The notes beneath the pieces are model-generated. The model ran no database searches and had not been told where the DNA came from. It saw only the letters and a list, made by a program, of their open reading frames with translations. Shown here piece after piece: positions 8,651-18,283 of a stretch of DNA of 64,000 nt (the stretch's first letter is position 1; each line of letters begins with the position of its first letter). This DNA is from Fusobacteriaceae bacterium. Its GTDB lineage: Bacteria; Fusobacteriota; Fusobacteriia; Fusobacteriales; Fusobacteriaceae. The stretch lies in assembly GCA_900764925.1 (NCBI GenBank), contig CAAFPW010000002.1, positions 12,526 through 76,525 on the forward strand, read 5' to 3'. The translations under genes and the position numbers were made by a program.

Positions 8651-11018
8651 CAGCTACCCCCAACCACTCACTCATCTTCTCGTTACAATATCTATCTATC
8701 TCTATTAACTCCTCTAGCTCCTCTACATCAAAGCTCTCCTCATAAAGAATATCTCCACTTTTTGCCTGATAAAAATCTGCTACCTCTTGAGCTATCCTAT
8801 CAGTTTCAAAGGGTAAAAAATGTGTAAAAGCCATCCTTAAATCTGGAAGTATCTCCATAAAAATGTTGTTCTCAGTATCTTTTAAAACCTCATCTAAAAG
8901 TTTTAGAAGTTTGTTATCCACAAAGACTATATCTTTAGCTATGGTAAAAAATCCCTTTAGAAAAGATGCTGACACTCTCTTAGAATCATCTGTTCCCTCT
9001 ATATAGGACTTAAATTTCTCCACTCCCTCCTCCAAAGTCAATCTTCCACTTTTGAAGAGTATCCCTGTGGCTATCCCAGATAGAGCAGAGTTTGTCCCTA
9101 TATCTTGATAGAAAGAGTATAAAATATTTAAAAATCTCTCTCTACTTTCAAGATCATCACTATCTATAAAGTATGTATAGAGATATTTTACTCTCTCTAA
9201 GAGAGAGTCCTCTTCATCTTTAGGAGCCATCATCACAGTATAAAAAAGAGTTAATACCCTATCCAATGCTAGTTTTTTTAGGTTCTCCAATTCTGAACTT
9301 ATCTCCAAAGCAAAACTTCTATTATACATCTCTATTTCACAAAGATTTTCAAAACAATTTCCTACACTATAAAAATTTACATCTCCAAAAATTATATCTG
9401 AAAGTTTTTTCTCAACTATCTTATATATTGAAATAAGCCCCATTTTATTAACTTCTAATAACTTATTAGAAATCTCTTCACTATTTAAACTATCCTCAAA
9501 TATCTCTTTTTTTATAAGATTTATACTTGTTTCCTCAGTTGTTGTTCCATAGGCAGAACTACTGATTAGGTTTGTCTGAACCAAAGAAGTAAATCTATAC
9601 TCCCAAGTCTCTCTAAGCAATATTCTTCCCTTTCCAGTTCCATTCTCATGCCCCTTGATATAACTACAAAAATCTGCTCCCAAATATACAAGTTGATGAA
9701 AAAATCTACTCTTCTCTCTATGAGTTGAATTATTATATATATCTAATTTACTCTCTTTTTTTACTGAAGAACCTATATCTAATTTATATTTTCTACACTT
9801 CTCCAAAAAATCATTTACCAATGGAGGAACTCCACTATCTTCATCTACATTTCCCATCTTCATTCCTGTCAATAATCTATATAGATTATCCAAAGCTGGT
9901 TGATAGTAGAGATTTAACTCCCCCTTAATAAAAGCAGATTTTACCCCATCAATTAATTCAAATACTCCACACTCAACTTTATCTCTAAGTGTAGCTAACC
10001 CTTTTACCATATATTGAGCTTGTATCTCATCAGCTATGGAAAGAGCCTGTTTTTTCCTCAATATCCCAGCTATATTTATGATAAAGGAGAGCACAGCATC
10101 TTCAAAAGGGGTAGGTTTTTTCTTTGTAATATTTTCCCATACCTTTTGATAAAAGTATGGAAAGATCATTCCAGAAGCATATCCATAGTTTCTATCTGCC
10201 TCTTGGAATGAGTATGGCATTAGATAACTTGGAGACTCCTCTTCTTTTAATGCCTTCAATTGTAAATCTGGTATTTTCTCCATAACTATTAAATTTACCA
10301 GCTCAACTGTATGTATTCCCCCTGTAATTACCATAACTTTAGAATGATTCTCCATAGCTTTTTTAATATTTTTAGCCATAAAATACTCTCTAGCTATATC
10401 TCCACTATATAGAATCTCATCTTCAGGATTATTTTTTCTACTATACCAACAGTAATAGAAAAGCTCCCTTACAAAATCTTCACTCTTCAGATGATACCCT
10501 CTAGTTTCAAAAATTTTCTCCCAAAGCTCATTAAAATTTTGACATCCCATTCTTTCTACTAGCATCTCATAATAACTACTCTTTGTAAATTCTCTATCCT
10601 CTTCTTCATCTCTATAAGGTGTATTCAAAATTTTTTCTCCAAAGGATAGATCTATAAATTCACTCTCTATTCCTAACTCCTTAGCTTTTTTCAGAGCTAC
10701 TAGCTCTGGAGAAAACTCTAAAAATGGATAAAACGCTCTATGTTTCTGTTTTTTATCATCATAGCTCATATAGATGCAGAAGGGAGGTAGAGTTTTTTGA
10801 GATACCATATAGGGTATAAGTTTTGTTGAATAGTGAGGTCCCTCTATTAAAACTATCTCAGGTTTGTACTCTTCCATAACCTTTGTTAAATGATAGGAGC
10901 AAACAGGGCTATGGTGTCTTATAGGAAAGAGTAGAAAATTTGAATTATAATCAAAACTTTTTTTAAAGCTGTCCTCTATTATTTTAATTGTTTCCCCGCT
11001 TCGTAAAACTCTATCCAT
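8643..11018 (-). CDS. DUF5682-family protein (YehM-like)
   Basis: This 791-residue protein starts with the DUF5682 hallmark FPIRHHSPVCS (about 31-41), followed by LIEGP (57-61) and VITGGIHTVEL (230-240). The spacing of His-His, Glu and a GGxH motif resembles the TraB/ChaN/erythromycin-esterase superfamily, so an enzymatic N-terminal domain is possible; this is inference. The C-terminal two thirds is helical and repeat-like. The start at 11018 overlaps the MoxR gene by 40 bases but is supported by GGGAGG four bases upstream. From memory, E. coli YehM is the positional counterpart. There is no signal peptide, so it is probably cytoplasmic. Catalytic activity is unknown. Confidence 0.85.
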   Translation of the reverse strand: MDRVLRSGETIKIIEDSFKKSFDYNSNFLLFPIRHHSPVCSYHLTKVMEEYKPEIVLIEGPHYSTKLIPYMVSQKTLPPFCIYMSYDDKKQKHRAFYPFLEFSPELVALKKAKELGIESEFIDLSFGEKILNTPYRDEEEDREFTKSSYYEMLVERMGCQNFNELWEKIFETRGYHLKSEDFVRELFYYCWYSRKNNPEDEILYSGDIAREYFMAKNIKKAMENHSKVMVITGGIHTVELVNLIVMEKIPDLQLKALKEEESPSYLMPYSFQEADRNYGYASGMIFPYFYQKVWENITKKKPTPFEDAVLSFIINIAGILRKKQALSIADEIQAQYMVKGLATLRDKVECGVFELIDGVKSAFIKGELNLYYQPALDNLYRLLTGMKMGNVDEDSGVPPLVNDFLEKCRKYKLDIGSSVKKESKLDIYNNSTHREKSRFFHQLVYLGADFCSYIKGHENGTGKGRILLRETWEYRFTSLVQTNLISSSAYGTTTEETSINLIKKEIFEDSLNSEEISNKLLEVNKMGLISIYKIVEKKLSDIIFGDVNFYSVGNCFENLCEIEMYNRSFALEISSELENLKKLALDRVLTLFYTVMMAPKDEEDSLLERVKYLYTYFIDSDDLESRERFLNILYSFYQDIGTNSALSGIATGILFKSGRLTLEEGVEKFKSYIEGTDDSKRVSASFLKGFFTIAKDIVFVDNKLLKLLDEVLKDTENNIFMEILPDLRMAFTHFLPFETDRIAQEVADFYQAKSGDILYEESFDVEELEELIEIDRYCNEKMSEWLGVADE

Positions 11019-12091
11019 AATCCTCCCTCATTCTCAGCTCTTTTTTTCACAACACTATTGATATAGCTTCTCAACTTTACCAAATCTTCTCTATTCTCCT
11101 TTATAACTGCTCCCTTTATATTTTGTACAAGCTTATCCCCTCTTATCTTTTCATCTCCATAGTAGTATCCATCTATGGCTGTTTGAAAATATACAGATAC
11201 AGCTTCTGCTGTACTCATCACTGTACTTGGCACATCTACTTTGATATTTTCATAGGTGATTCCCTCTCTCAACTCCCTAAATGTTGTAGCTAAAACCTCT
11301 ATTACATCATGTTCTAACTCCAATTCCACTCCAGCTTCTTCAAATAGTTTTTCACACTCTTGCTCTATAATTTTAGCTTCTATTGAAACACTACTCACAG
11401 GAAGTACAGTTTCAAAGTTAAATCTCCTCTTAAGAGCTGAACTCATCTCATTTATTCCCTTGTCTCTTGTGTTGGCTGTGGCTATAATATTAAATCCTTG
11501 TTTAGCATATAGTACAGGCTCCTCCTTAAACTCTGGAATATTCAATACCTTATCACTCATAATACTTATCAGACTATCTTGAATCTCCAAAGGACATCTA
11601 GTAATCTCTTCAAAACGAGTGATAATTCCCTCTTTCATTCCTACATATAGAGGTGCTGGAATAAGTGCTTCTCTAACTGGTCCTTTAGATAAAAGTAGGG
11701 CATAGTTCCATGAATACTTTATCATGTCCTCAGTTGTTCCTGCACTTCCTTGAATTGTATTTGTACTTGTACCACTGATAGCTGAAGAGAGCAGCTCACT
11801 TAACATTGTTTTTGCTGTTCCGGGATCTCCTACTAACATAAGTCCTCTATTTCCAGCTAGTGTGATTATACATCTCTCCACAAGAGCATTATCCCCATAA
11901 AATTTTTTTGATATTTTTATCTTCTTTCCGTTATATTCAATAGCTTCATTACTTCCAAGTATAAAAGTTCTGACTCCTTGAGGAGATAGAAGCCAGTTAG
12001 CTGGCTTCTTTCCTCTATCATTTGCCCTCAACGCTTCCAATTCAAGAGCATATTTCATCTCCATAGTAGGTTTTAATATCTTTTTATCCAT
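10979..12091 (-). CDS. MoxR-family AAA+ ATPase (YehL-like)
   Basis: A 370-residue AAA+ ATPase of the MoxR branch. Visible motifs are Walker A GDPGTAKT (88-95), Walker B-like FEEI, sensor 1 region IATANTRDKG, and an arginine-finger region ALKRRFNFE. MoxR ATPases usually drive maturation or remodelling of a client with a VWA partner, and a VWA gene with an intact metal site lies two genes downstream. The start has GGAGG at good spacing, and the stop of the DUF4132 gene upstream falls just before that site (3-base gap). It is the likely energy source of the whole gene set. Substrate unknown. Confidence 0.93.
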   Translation of the reverse strand: MDKKILKPTMEMKYALELEALRANDRGKKPANWLLSPQGVRTFILGSNEAIEYNGKKIKISKKFYGDNALVERCIITLAGNRGLMLVGDPGTAKTMLSELLSSAISGTSTNTIQGSAGTTEDMIKYSWNYALLLSKGPVREALIPAPLYVGMKEGIITRFEEITRCPLEIQDSLISIMSDKVLNIPEFKEEPVLYAKQGFNIIATANTRDKGINEMSSALKRRFNFETVLPVSSVSIEAKIIEQECEKLFEEAGVELELEHDVIEVLATTFRELREGITYENIKVDVPSTVMSTAEAVSVYFQTAIDGYYYGDEKIRGDKLVQNIKGAVIKENREDLVKLRSYINSVVKKRAENEGGLWIEFYEAGKQLK

Positions 12092-12094
12092 TCT

Positions 12095-15000
12095 CTATCC
12101 TCCAACCTTTGTTAGCTCTCTCACTACATAATACACATAATCTAATAATTCTATTGGAATAATTTTTAGAAGACATAGATTGCTTCTATCTCCTAACTTA
12201 TTAAATGTGATATTTTTAAGACTTCCTCTCACATCATACTCCCACATCATAAGTGGTTCTTTTAGATTTATATTTATCTCAAATTCTCTTTCAATATCAG
12301 TATATGTAGCTGTTTCTATTCCATCATAGTAATCTTGATCATACTTAAATCCATACTTATCCATAACTTTTTTAAATGTAGATGGATAAAATTCCTTATC
12401 AGAACCTATTTCTAACTCTTTTTTCTCTTCCTCATCCTCTTTCAATGTGTAGAGTAATATATCTAATTGTTCCACAGGTTGAGTAACTTCATAATCATCT
12501 AGTTGCTCCTTCCATAAACTTTTTTCCTCTTCATCCATCTCTCTCAAATTAGCAAAAGTTATAAAGCTTCCACTACCTAGCTCATACTCATCTTCATCTA
12601 CAGTATTAAATGTTCCATCTTCCATATATCTAAATCTACCTAGAAGTTTTCCTTCACTATCCAACTCTTCCCAAATAAGTCCAATAGCAAAAATATTCAT
12701 AAGGGGATTATCTACAAATATCTCTCTCCATCTGCCTAATTCCCACTTTCTTCTTTGAATAAGAGCTTTTTGTATTCTAAATTTCTGTAACTCTGCCACA
12801 GTTTTTAGTTGTTTCTTTATTACTTTTAACTCCTCTTTACACTCTGTCACTAGATTTTCATCATCATTGTATTTAGCACTTGCCTTAGGAAGAGATTTTA
12901 TCTGTTTACCTGTACTATCGAATAGAGTTATCTCCAAATCTCCTCCAAGTAGAGCTTTTATCTTTCTCTCTCCATAATTAAAATATCTCACTCTATCTCT
13001 ATCAAAACCAAAGTCTGGAATAATTTTTTCCTCCAACTCATCCAAACTCATTCCATACAGTTCAGCTGTGGCTTCTAAAGCACTCTGAGCTAAGTTTTTA
13101 ATCTTCTTGTTCTTAAACTTTTTAGCTATACTATCTACATAGATAAGAGAAGTTTTATCTCCTCTAGTGGCTATACATTGGATTAAAAAACTAGCAAGTC
13201 CAGGCTTTGAGTTATCTGCCCAAAAGTTAATCTGTTTTTTTAACATCTCTAATTGAGCTGGACTAGCTATCAAAGTAGCTGGTAGAAGAATATTTTTCTG
13301 TTTAGGATTAGCTCCTTTCTCCAACCATTTTTCATATATGCTATACACTACATTTCTCAAATCTGAAATATTTACTACTTCAGCTATCTTTTTACAGCTA
13401 TTGAGTATATAGATATCACTGAGTCCCATATACTCCGAGATATAATATTTTATAACTCTCTCATCCACTCTATCTTCACTATTTTTTTCCCTCACACAAG
13501 AGTAGTCTATCTCATCAACATAAGGAGCTTTCTTCTCAAGTTGTTTAGTAAAAAATTGCTCAAGATAATTCGTAATTTCTTTGGGATCCTCTACATCTTT
13601 TAAATCTTTTGCTATTTTATCATTATCCCAATATCTTAAAAGTCTAGTACAAAAATCAACTATAACTTTTTTCTTCTCTGTAACTCTTCCTTCTATCTCG
13701 CTACGTAACTTTTCAGGATAAGCTCTAAATATAGTTTCTAAATACTTTAAAATTGCAACTCCCACTCTATCTGTCCATGAAAATAAAGCTTTTATATCAA
13801 ATGGACTACCACTCTTATAGAGAGTTTGACAAATATTTTTACTCTCATCTAAAGTTGTAATTGTAATATTTTTTATAGCTTCATTTGTTTCATCTATATG
13901 TTTACTTAAAAAACTATATATACTCTCACTTTGAATTATATTATAGTAACTTTTAGCAAACACTGTAACCAATCTCTCTATACCAATTCCAGCTCTATAA
14001 AAATCTTCTAATAAATCTCTTTTAGAGAAAAGAAGAGAATAAGTGTAGTATTCAATATATGTTTGGTAACCCTTGAGAGCAGTATAGAGTAGTTCATTAA
14101 ATTTTGAGATATTTACTGCTACATTACTCTCTTTTAAACTTGGAATAATACTAGAAATAAAACGTGTTAGTCCATTAGTATTATAAGTTGGATTATAAGC
14201 TTTTATCTTTATATTTTTTGGAAATTCTCTTTCCTTTAAAAAATTAAAATCCTTCATACTCTCATCTGGAAACTCTATCTCAGCTTTAATTACATTGATA
14301 ACCTCATTTTTATATTCCTTTATAACCTCATCTTCAAACCAATCTAAATAATCTCTTCTTTCCTTTTCGTTCATTAGATTTTTCTCTACTAGCTTTGCAA
14401 ATAAATAGCTACTTTTCAAATTTCTATTATTTTTAGATTCAAATACCTTAGCTCTAACTATCTCTGGTTTTTCCTCTATCAATCTATCTACATACTCCTT
14501 TGCACCATTACAGCTATATCCACTTGAATAAGTAGATTGTAACAGAAAATCTAACCCATAGTTTTCACTTAAATTAAATCTTTTTATAAGAGGAGTTACA
14601 AAACTAAGTTCCCTTTTGCACAGTAAAAACTCCTTAGGGGATAAAATCATACAAGCTTTTAAAATTTTCTCACATTTTGGAGTAGGATATTTGAATTTAT
14701 ATATAATATTATCTAGTAATTCAGTTCCTACTTTATTACTTACAAACTCCAACTTAAGCTCACTTGTTTTATCAAATAAATCTAGTAAATCCCTAAATTC
14801 TTCATTATCTCTAACTAATTCTTTTACTTTTTCCAAATGGTTTTGATATTTTTTTCTAAAGCACTCTCCTGTTATCTTTTCAATAGCCAACTTAAACTCT
14901 TCTATTCTATCTCCATATTTCTCTTCCAATTTGATATCCAATTTGTCTTCTCTATTAACTGAATTTAGGATTATAGATAACATCTCTATGGCATATCCTA

Positions 15001-15478
15001 CTCCTCTACTTGTAGCTAAATTCATATATCTCTCTATATAAAATTTTGCTACACTATCTTGATAAAGTAAAAATATCTTAATATCTTTTTTATTAAAATA
15101 ATAATTATAACAATAGTCTAAATTTTTTCTTACATACTCATCTGAAGCTCCAATCTCTTTTAGAAGAGAGTACTTTTCATCTAGATTATAGAAAAAATTC
15201 AAATCAGTTTTATGATTAGAATTCATCATATATAGTGCTAATTTTTTTAAAACTCTTCCAGCTTCACAATCTATATACTTTCCTATCTCATCAAAGCACT
15301 CCAACTTTTTTATAGTTGAGTTTGGTATATAGAAAGAGATTGTACTAAACTCTTGACTTGTAGGTGCATCCTCCCTCTCATCTAAAAGATACTCACTCAA
15401 TTTATCTATAGCCTCTAAATCTTTATATGAGTGAAAATTTTGCATCAATATCTCTACTGCTCTCTCTTTTGTAACCAT
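12095..15478 (-). CDS. DUF4132-domain protein, long paralogue (YehI/MolR-like)
   Basis: A 1127-residue, mostly helical protein. The C-terminal region carries the DUF4132 signature: WREIFVDNPLMNIFA, LIWEELDSEG and FRYMEDGTFNT at about residues 930-985. About 100 further residues follow. In enterobacteria DUF4132 proteins (YehI, MolR) lie beside MoxR/VWA genes; MolR was linked to molybdate by genetics, but the biochemistry is unclear. The protein is clearly related to the next gene upstream over several hundred residues (for example YEKWLEKGANPK against YEKWLESGATPK), so the pair arose by duplication. GGAGGG precedes the ATG. There is no signal peptide or membrane segment. Function unknown. Confidence 0.85.
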   Translation of the reverse strand: MVTKERAVEILMQNFHSYKDLEAIDKLSEYLLDEREDAPTSQEFSTISFYIPNSTIKKLECFDEIGKYIDCEAGRVLKKLALYMMNSNHKTDLNFFYNLDEKYSLLKEIGASDEYVRKNLDYCYNYYFNKKDIKIFLLYQDSVAKFYIERYMNLATSRGVGYAIEMLSIILNSVNREDKLDIKLEEKYGDRIEEFKLAIEKITGECFRKKYQNHLEKVKELVRDNEEFRDLLDLFDKTSELKLEFVSNKVGTELLDNIIYKFKYPTPKCEKILKACMILSPKEFLLCKRELSFVTPLIKRFNLSENYGLDFLLQSTYSSGYSCNGAKEYVDRLIEEKPEIVRAKVFESKNNRNLKSSYLFAKLVEKNLMNEKERRDYLDWFEDEVIKEYKNEVINVIKAEIEFPDESMKDFNFLKEREFPKNIKIKAYNPTYNTNGLTRFISSIIPSLKESNVAVNISKFNELLYTALKGYQTYIEYYTYSLLFSKRDLLEDFYRAGIGIERLVTVFAKSYYNIIQSESIYSFLSKHIDETNEAIKNITITTLDESKNICQTLYKSGSPFDIKALFSWTDRVGVAILKYLETIFRAYPEKLRSEIEGRVTEKKKVIVDFCTRLLRYWDNDKIAKDLKDVEDPKEITNYLEQFFTKQLEKKAPYVDEIDYSCVREKNSEDRVDERVIKYYISEYMGLSDIYILNSCKKIAEVVNISDLRNVVYSIYEKWLEKGANPKQKNILLPATLIASPAQLEMLKKQINFWADNSKPGLASFLIQCIATRGDKTSLIYVDSIAKKFKNKKIKNLAQSALEATAELYGMSLDELEEKIIPDFGFDRDRVRYFNYGERKIKALLGGDLEITLFDSTGKQIKSLPKASAKYNDDENLVTECKEELKVIKKQLKTVAELQKFRIQKALIQRRKWELGRWREIFVDNPLMNIFAIGLIWEELDSEGKLLGRFRYMEDGTFNTVDEDEYELGSGSFITFANLREMDEEEKSLWKEQLDDYEVTQPVEQLDILLYTLKEDEEEKKELEIGSDKEFYPSTFKKVMDKYGFKYDQDYYDGIETATYTDIEREFEININLKEPLMMWEYDVRGSLKNITFNKLGDRSNLCLLKIIPIELLDYVYYVVRELTKVGG

Positions 15479-15501
15479 AATATACCCTCCACACTTTTTT
15501 A

Positions 15502-18126
15502 TTAATCCTTTTCCAACTGTTCTACTACCTGTTCTATTTCATAATCTTGTAGCTGTTCCTTCCAGATTTTTAACTCCTCTTGTGAAATATCCTCAGGTTT
15601 CAAAGCTAATACATACTCTCCTATTGGAATATATTCCTCCTCATCAGCTGTATTAAAAGTTCCATCATCCATATATCTAAAGGTTTTTAAAATTTTACCA
15701 TCACTATCTACATCACCCCAAATAAGAGTTTTAGCAAATATATTCATAATTGGATTATCTACAAATATCTCTATCCAAGATTTTCTATTCCACTTTCTTC
15801 CTCTTTTTATAAAGTATTTTACTCTCCTCTTCTCCCTAGAAAGAAGATTTTTCAACTCATCCTTTATCTCCTCTACTAACCATCTACACTCTTTTACTTT
15901 TTTACTATCATCATTTTTACAGTTAGGTATATCTTTTAACTCTTCCCCATCTTCAGTATAATACTTAAATTTGAAATTATCAGTCAATTCTAAGATAATT
16001 TTTCTACTTCCTAAGTCTAAGCTCTGCCTTCCTCTACTATCAAACCCTAAATTTGTGATAAATAGATCCCTAAAATCTGACTCTCCACACTTTGCAAACT
16101 CATGTCCTAAATCCAAAATTTCCTCTATAACTCTTCCTACACGTCCACTCTGATTTCTTGAAAATCTCTCAAACTCCACTAAAAACTCTTTATTCTTAGT
16201 TGCACACACTAGCTCAACTAAGAATTTAGTCAATCCAGGCTTAGAGGTATTTATCCAAATTTTACTCTCATAAAGAAGTTCACTTACAATTTTTTTATCA
16301 GCTACATAGGTCAAAGGAAGAAATATCATTTTATTTTTAGGAGTGGCTCCACTCTCCAACCATTTCTCATAAATTGTATAAAAGAGGTTTCTTATATCCT
16401 CTACATTAACCATATTTATTATTTTTTTAGTAATCAAATCTATAGTTAAATCCCTGCTTTCCATAAGATTTACTACCATATATTTTATAACATCTTTAGA
16501 GATATATTCTGAAGAATCTTTTTTTCTTATCTTTCCATAATCAATCTCATCTATAAAAATAACCTTTTTATCATAATCTTCAGAATAAAGCTTTTCAATT
16601 ATTTTAAGAAAATACTCATCCTCCTCCATATACTCTAACCTTCTCTTCTCCCAAACTCTCAACAGATATTTTATATTCTCTATCAGAGCTTTATCTTTTT
16701 CTTTTAGATACTCCTCTACTATTGAAGAGACTTCCTCTCTTTTTTCTAAGACTTCAACTATCTTTTCATTGGCTTTCTTTCTCTTAGCTTTCAGACTTCT
16801 AGCTAATTCCTCATAGGAAAAAACATTTTCCTCTCCATATAGCAGATTTATAACTTCAACTAGAGCCTTATCTCCCATCTCATCAGATTTCATCCCTCTA
16901 TATACTTCCTCTTTGTTCTCTAAAGCAAACTCTAAAAATTCACTCTCCTCTTTTGAGAAAAAAGTATACAAAGTAGCTAGAGTCTCAAATTTTACTCCAC
17001 ACTTATAGAGAGCTTTAAATACATTTTTCTCCTCTGATACTGAGTAACTTTTATATATATCTACTAACTCTTTTACAGGTTCAATAAAATTATTCTTAGC
17101 TGCAATATTTAAAAGTTTTACTCTATTTAGAGCTACTTTACTATAATCTAATATCATAAAAGCATAGATAATACTACTTACAAGGTATTCTAAAAAATCT
17201 TCCAAAGAGTTATATTTATATGAAATTTTTACATCAGAGTAGTTATCATCAGTATCATATAATCTCTTAGTATCAAATTTTACTCCTAACTCCTCTTTGT
17301 AAGCAATTTCACAAAACTCTACTAAATACTCTTCACATTTTTTTATATATATTTCTCTCTTCACCTCTGATAGTTTTCCTGCCTTTGAAAGTACTGCAAA
17401 TATAAAGGGATTTCCACTCTCAGCTAAAGATTTTTCACTCTCTTCTATATGTCTTAAGATATACTTTCTTCCAATCTCTAGCCTAGATAACACACTCTCT
17501 GGAGTTTGAGATAGATAGTAAAATAAAACTTCTATTATATGTAGAGGGGAAAATCCAAACTCTTCCTTAACCCTTATAGTTACTCCTAAATTATTACTGC
17601 AATAGAAATAAAAACTTATATCCCCATTAGCCATAGCTACCTTTATCCCATCAAAAAGAAGTTGAGAATAGTTTTTCACACTACTATCTATGAAATAGCC
17701 TGAAAAAAAGGAGTGACTTTTAATTAAAATCTCATCTGGTATCTTCACTCTCACTAGATTTTTATAATATTTTCCTGCTGTTTTACTATATTTATCAAAT
17801 TCTTTCTCTATCTCCGTTTTATAAATTTTCTTCTCATTTATATCTTTTAATAGATTATAGAACAACCATTCTACTCTTTTTATAGCTTCTTCTCTGTCTA
17901 TTCCTAATTTTTCTCTTGTAGTCCCTTCATCAATAGCCTTATTCAAGAAAAGAAATATCACATCAAAGAATTCCATATAATCTTCATTCTGATAGTTGTT
18001 ACAAAACTCTAAAATTAACTCTTTAGGAATTTTTTCCAAAGTCTCTTTAAATATTTTTTCCTTTTCACTAGAAAGGTGTGAGAGCTCTCTTAAACTTTTT
18101 ATATATTCACGTAATTTTTCTTTCAT
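15502..18126 (-). CDS. DUF4132-domain protein, short paralogue, first gene of the operon
   Basis: An 874-residue relative of the neighbouring DUF4132 protein. Shared blocks include YEKWLESGATPK, NTSKPGLTKFLVE, WIEIFVDNPIMNIFA and FRYMDDGTFNT. It stops just after the block LWKEQLQDYE, so it lacks the last 100 or so residues of its paralogue, and its N-terminal half is shorter and more divergent. The stop is followed within 23 bases by the next start, so the short end is natural rather than a sequencing break. GGAGGGGG precedes the ATG. As the first gene after a terminator and a 100-base promoter gap, it probably sets expression of the whole set. Function unknown. Confidence 0.83.
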   Translation of the reverse strand: MKEKLREYIKSLRELSHLSSEKEKIFKETLEKIPKELILEFCNNYQNEDYMEFFDVIFLFLNKAIDEGTTREKLGIDREEAIKRVEWLFYNLLKDINEKKIYKTEIEKEFDKYSKTAGKYYKNLVRVKIPDEILIKSHSFFSGYFIDSSVKNYSQLLFDGIKVAMANGDISFYFYCSNNLGVTIRVKEEFGFSPLHIIEVLFYYLSQTPESVLSRLEIGRKYILRHIEESEKSLAESGNPFIFAVLSKAGKLSEVKREIYIKKCEEYLVEFCEIAYKEELGVKFDTKRLYDTDDNYSDVKISYKYNSLEDFLEYLVSSIIYAFMILDYSKVALNRVKLLNIAAKNNFIEPVKELVDIYKSYSVSEEKNVFKALYKCGVKFETLATLYTFFSKEESEFLEFALENKEEVYRGMKSDEMGDKALVEVINLLYGEENVFSYEELARSLKAKRKKANEKIVEVLEKREEVSSIVEEYLKEKDKALIENIKYLLRVWEKRRLEYMEEDEYFLKIIEKLYSEDYDKKVIFIDEIDYGKIRKKDSSEYISKDVIKYMVVNLMESRDLTIDLITKKIINMVNVEDIRNLFYTIYEKWLESGATPKNKMIFLPLTYVADKKIVSELLYESKIWINTSKPGLTKFLVELVCATKNKEFLVEFERFSRNQSGRVGRVIEEILDLGHEFAKCGESDFRDLFITNLGFDSRGRQSLDLGSRKIILELTDNFKFKYYTEDGEELKDIPNCKNDDSKKVKECRWLVEEIKDELKNLLSREKRRVKYFIKRGRKWNRKSWIEIFVDNPIMNIFAKTLIWGDVDSDGKILKTFRYMDDGTFNTADEEEYIPIGEYVLALKPEDISQEELKIWKEQLQDYEIEQVVEQLEKD

Positions 18127-18187
18127 AAACCCCCTCCATCAATTTGGCTATTATTGATACTTTTAAATATTTTTTCTCTATATTCCT

Positions 18188-18193
18188 ATTATA
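18188..18193 (-). promoter_or_regulatory. Possible -10 of the DUF4132/MoxR operon
   Basis: TATAAT is read on the minus strand 62 bases before the first DUF4132 gene, in the only gap upstream of the operon. No convincing -35 is seen, and the surroundings are nearly pure A/T, so the site could be chance. Confidence 0.35.
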
Positions 18194-18219
18194 TAATATA
18201 TTTTATTTTTTTTCTTAAA

Positions 18220-18256
18220 TTTTATATAAAAAGGAGAAGTAATTTTTTACTTCTCC
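18220..18256 (-). terminator. Terminator of the AbgT transporter gene
   Basis: A 10-bp perfect stem (GGAGAAGTAA / TTACTTCTCC at 18233-18242 and 18247-18256) with a 4-base loop is followed on the minus strand by TTTTTATATAAAATTT. It insulates the transporter from the operon downstream. Confidence 0.85.
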
Positions 18257-18283
18257 AAAAGATAAATTTCATTATATTTTTTA

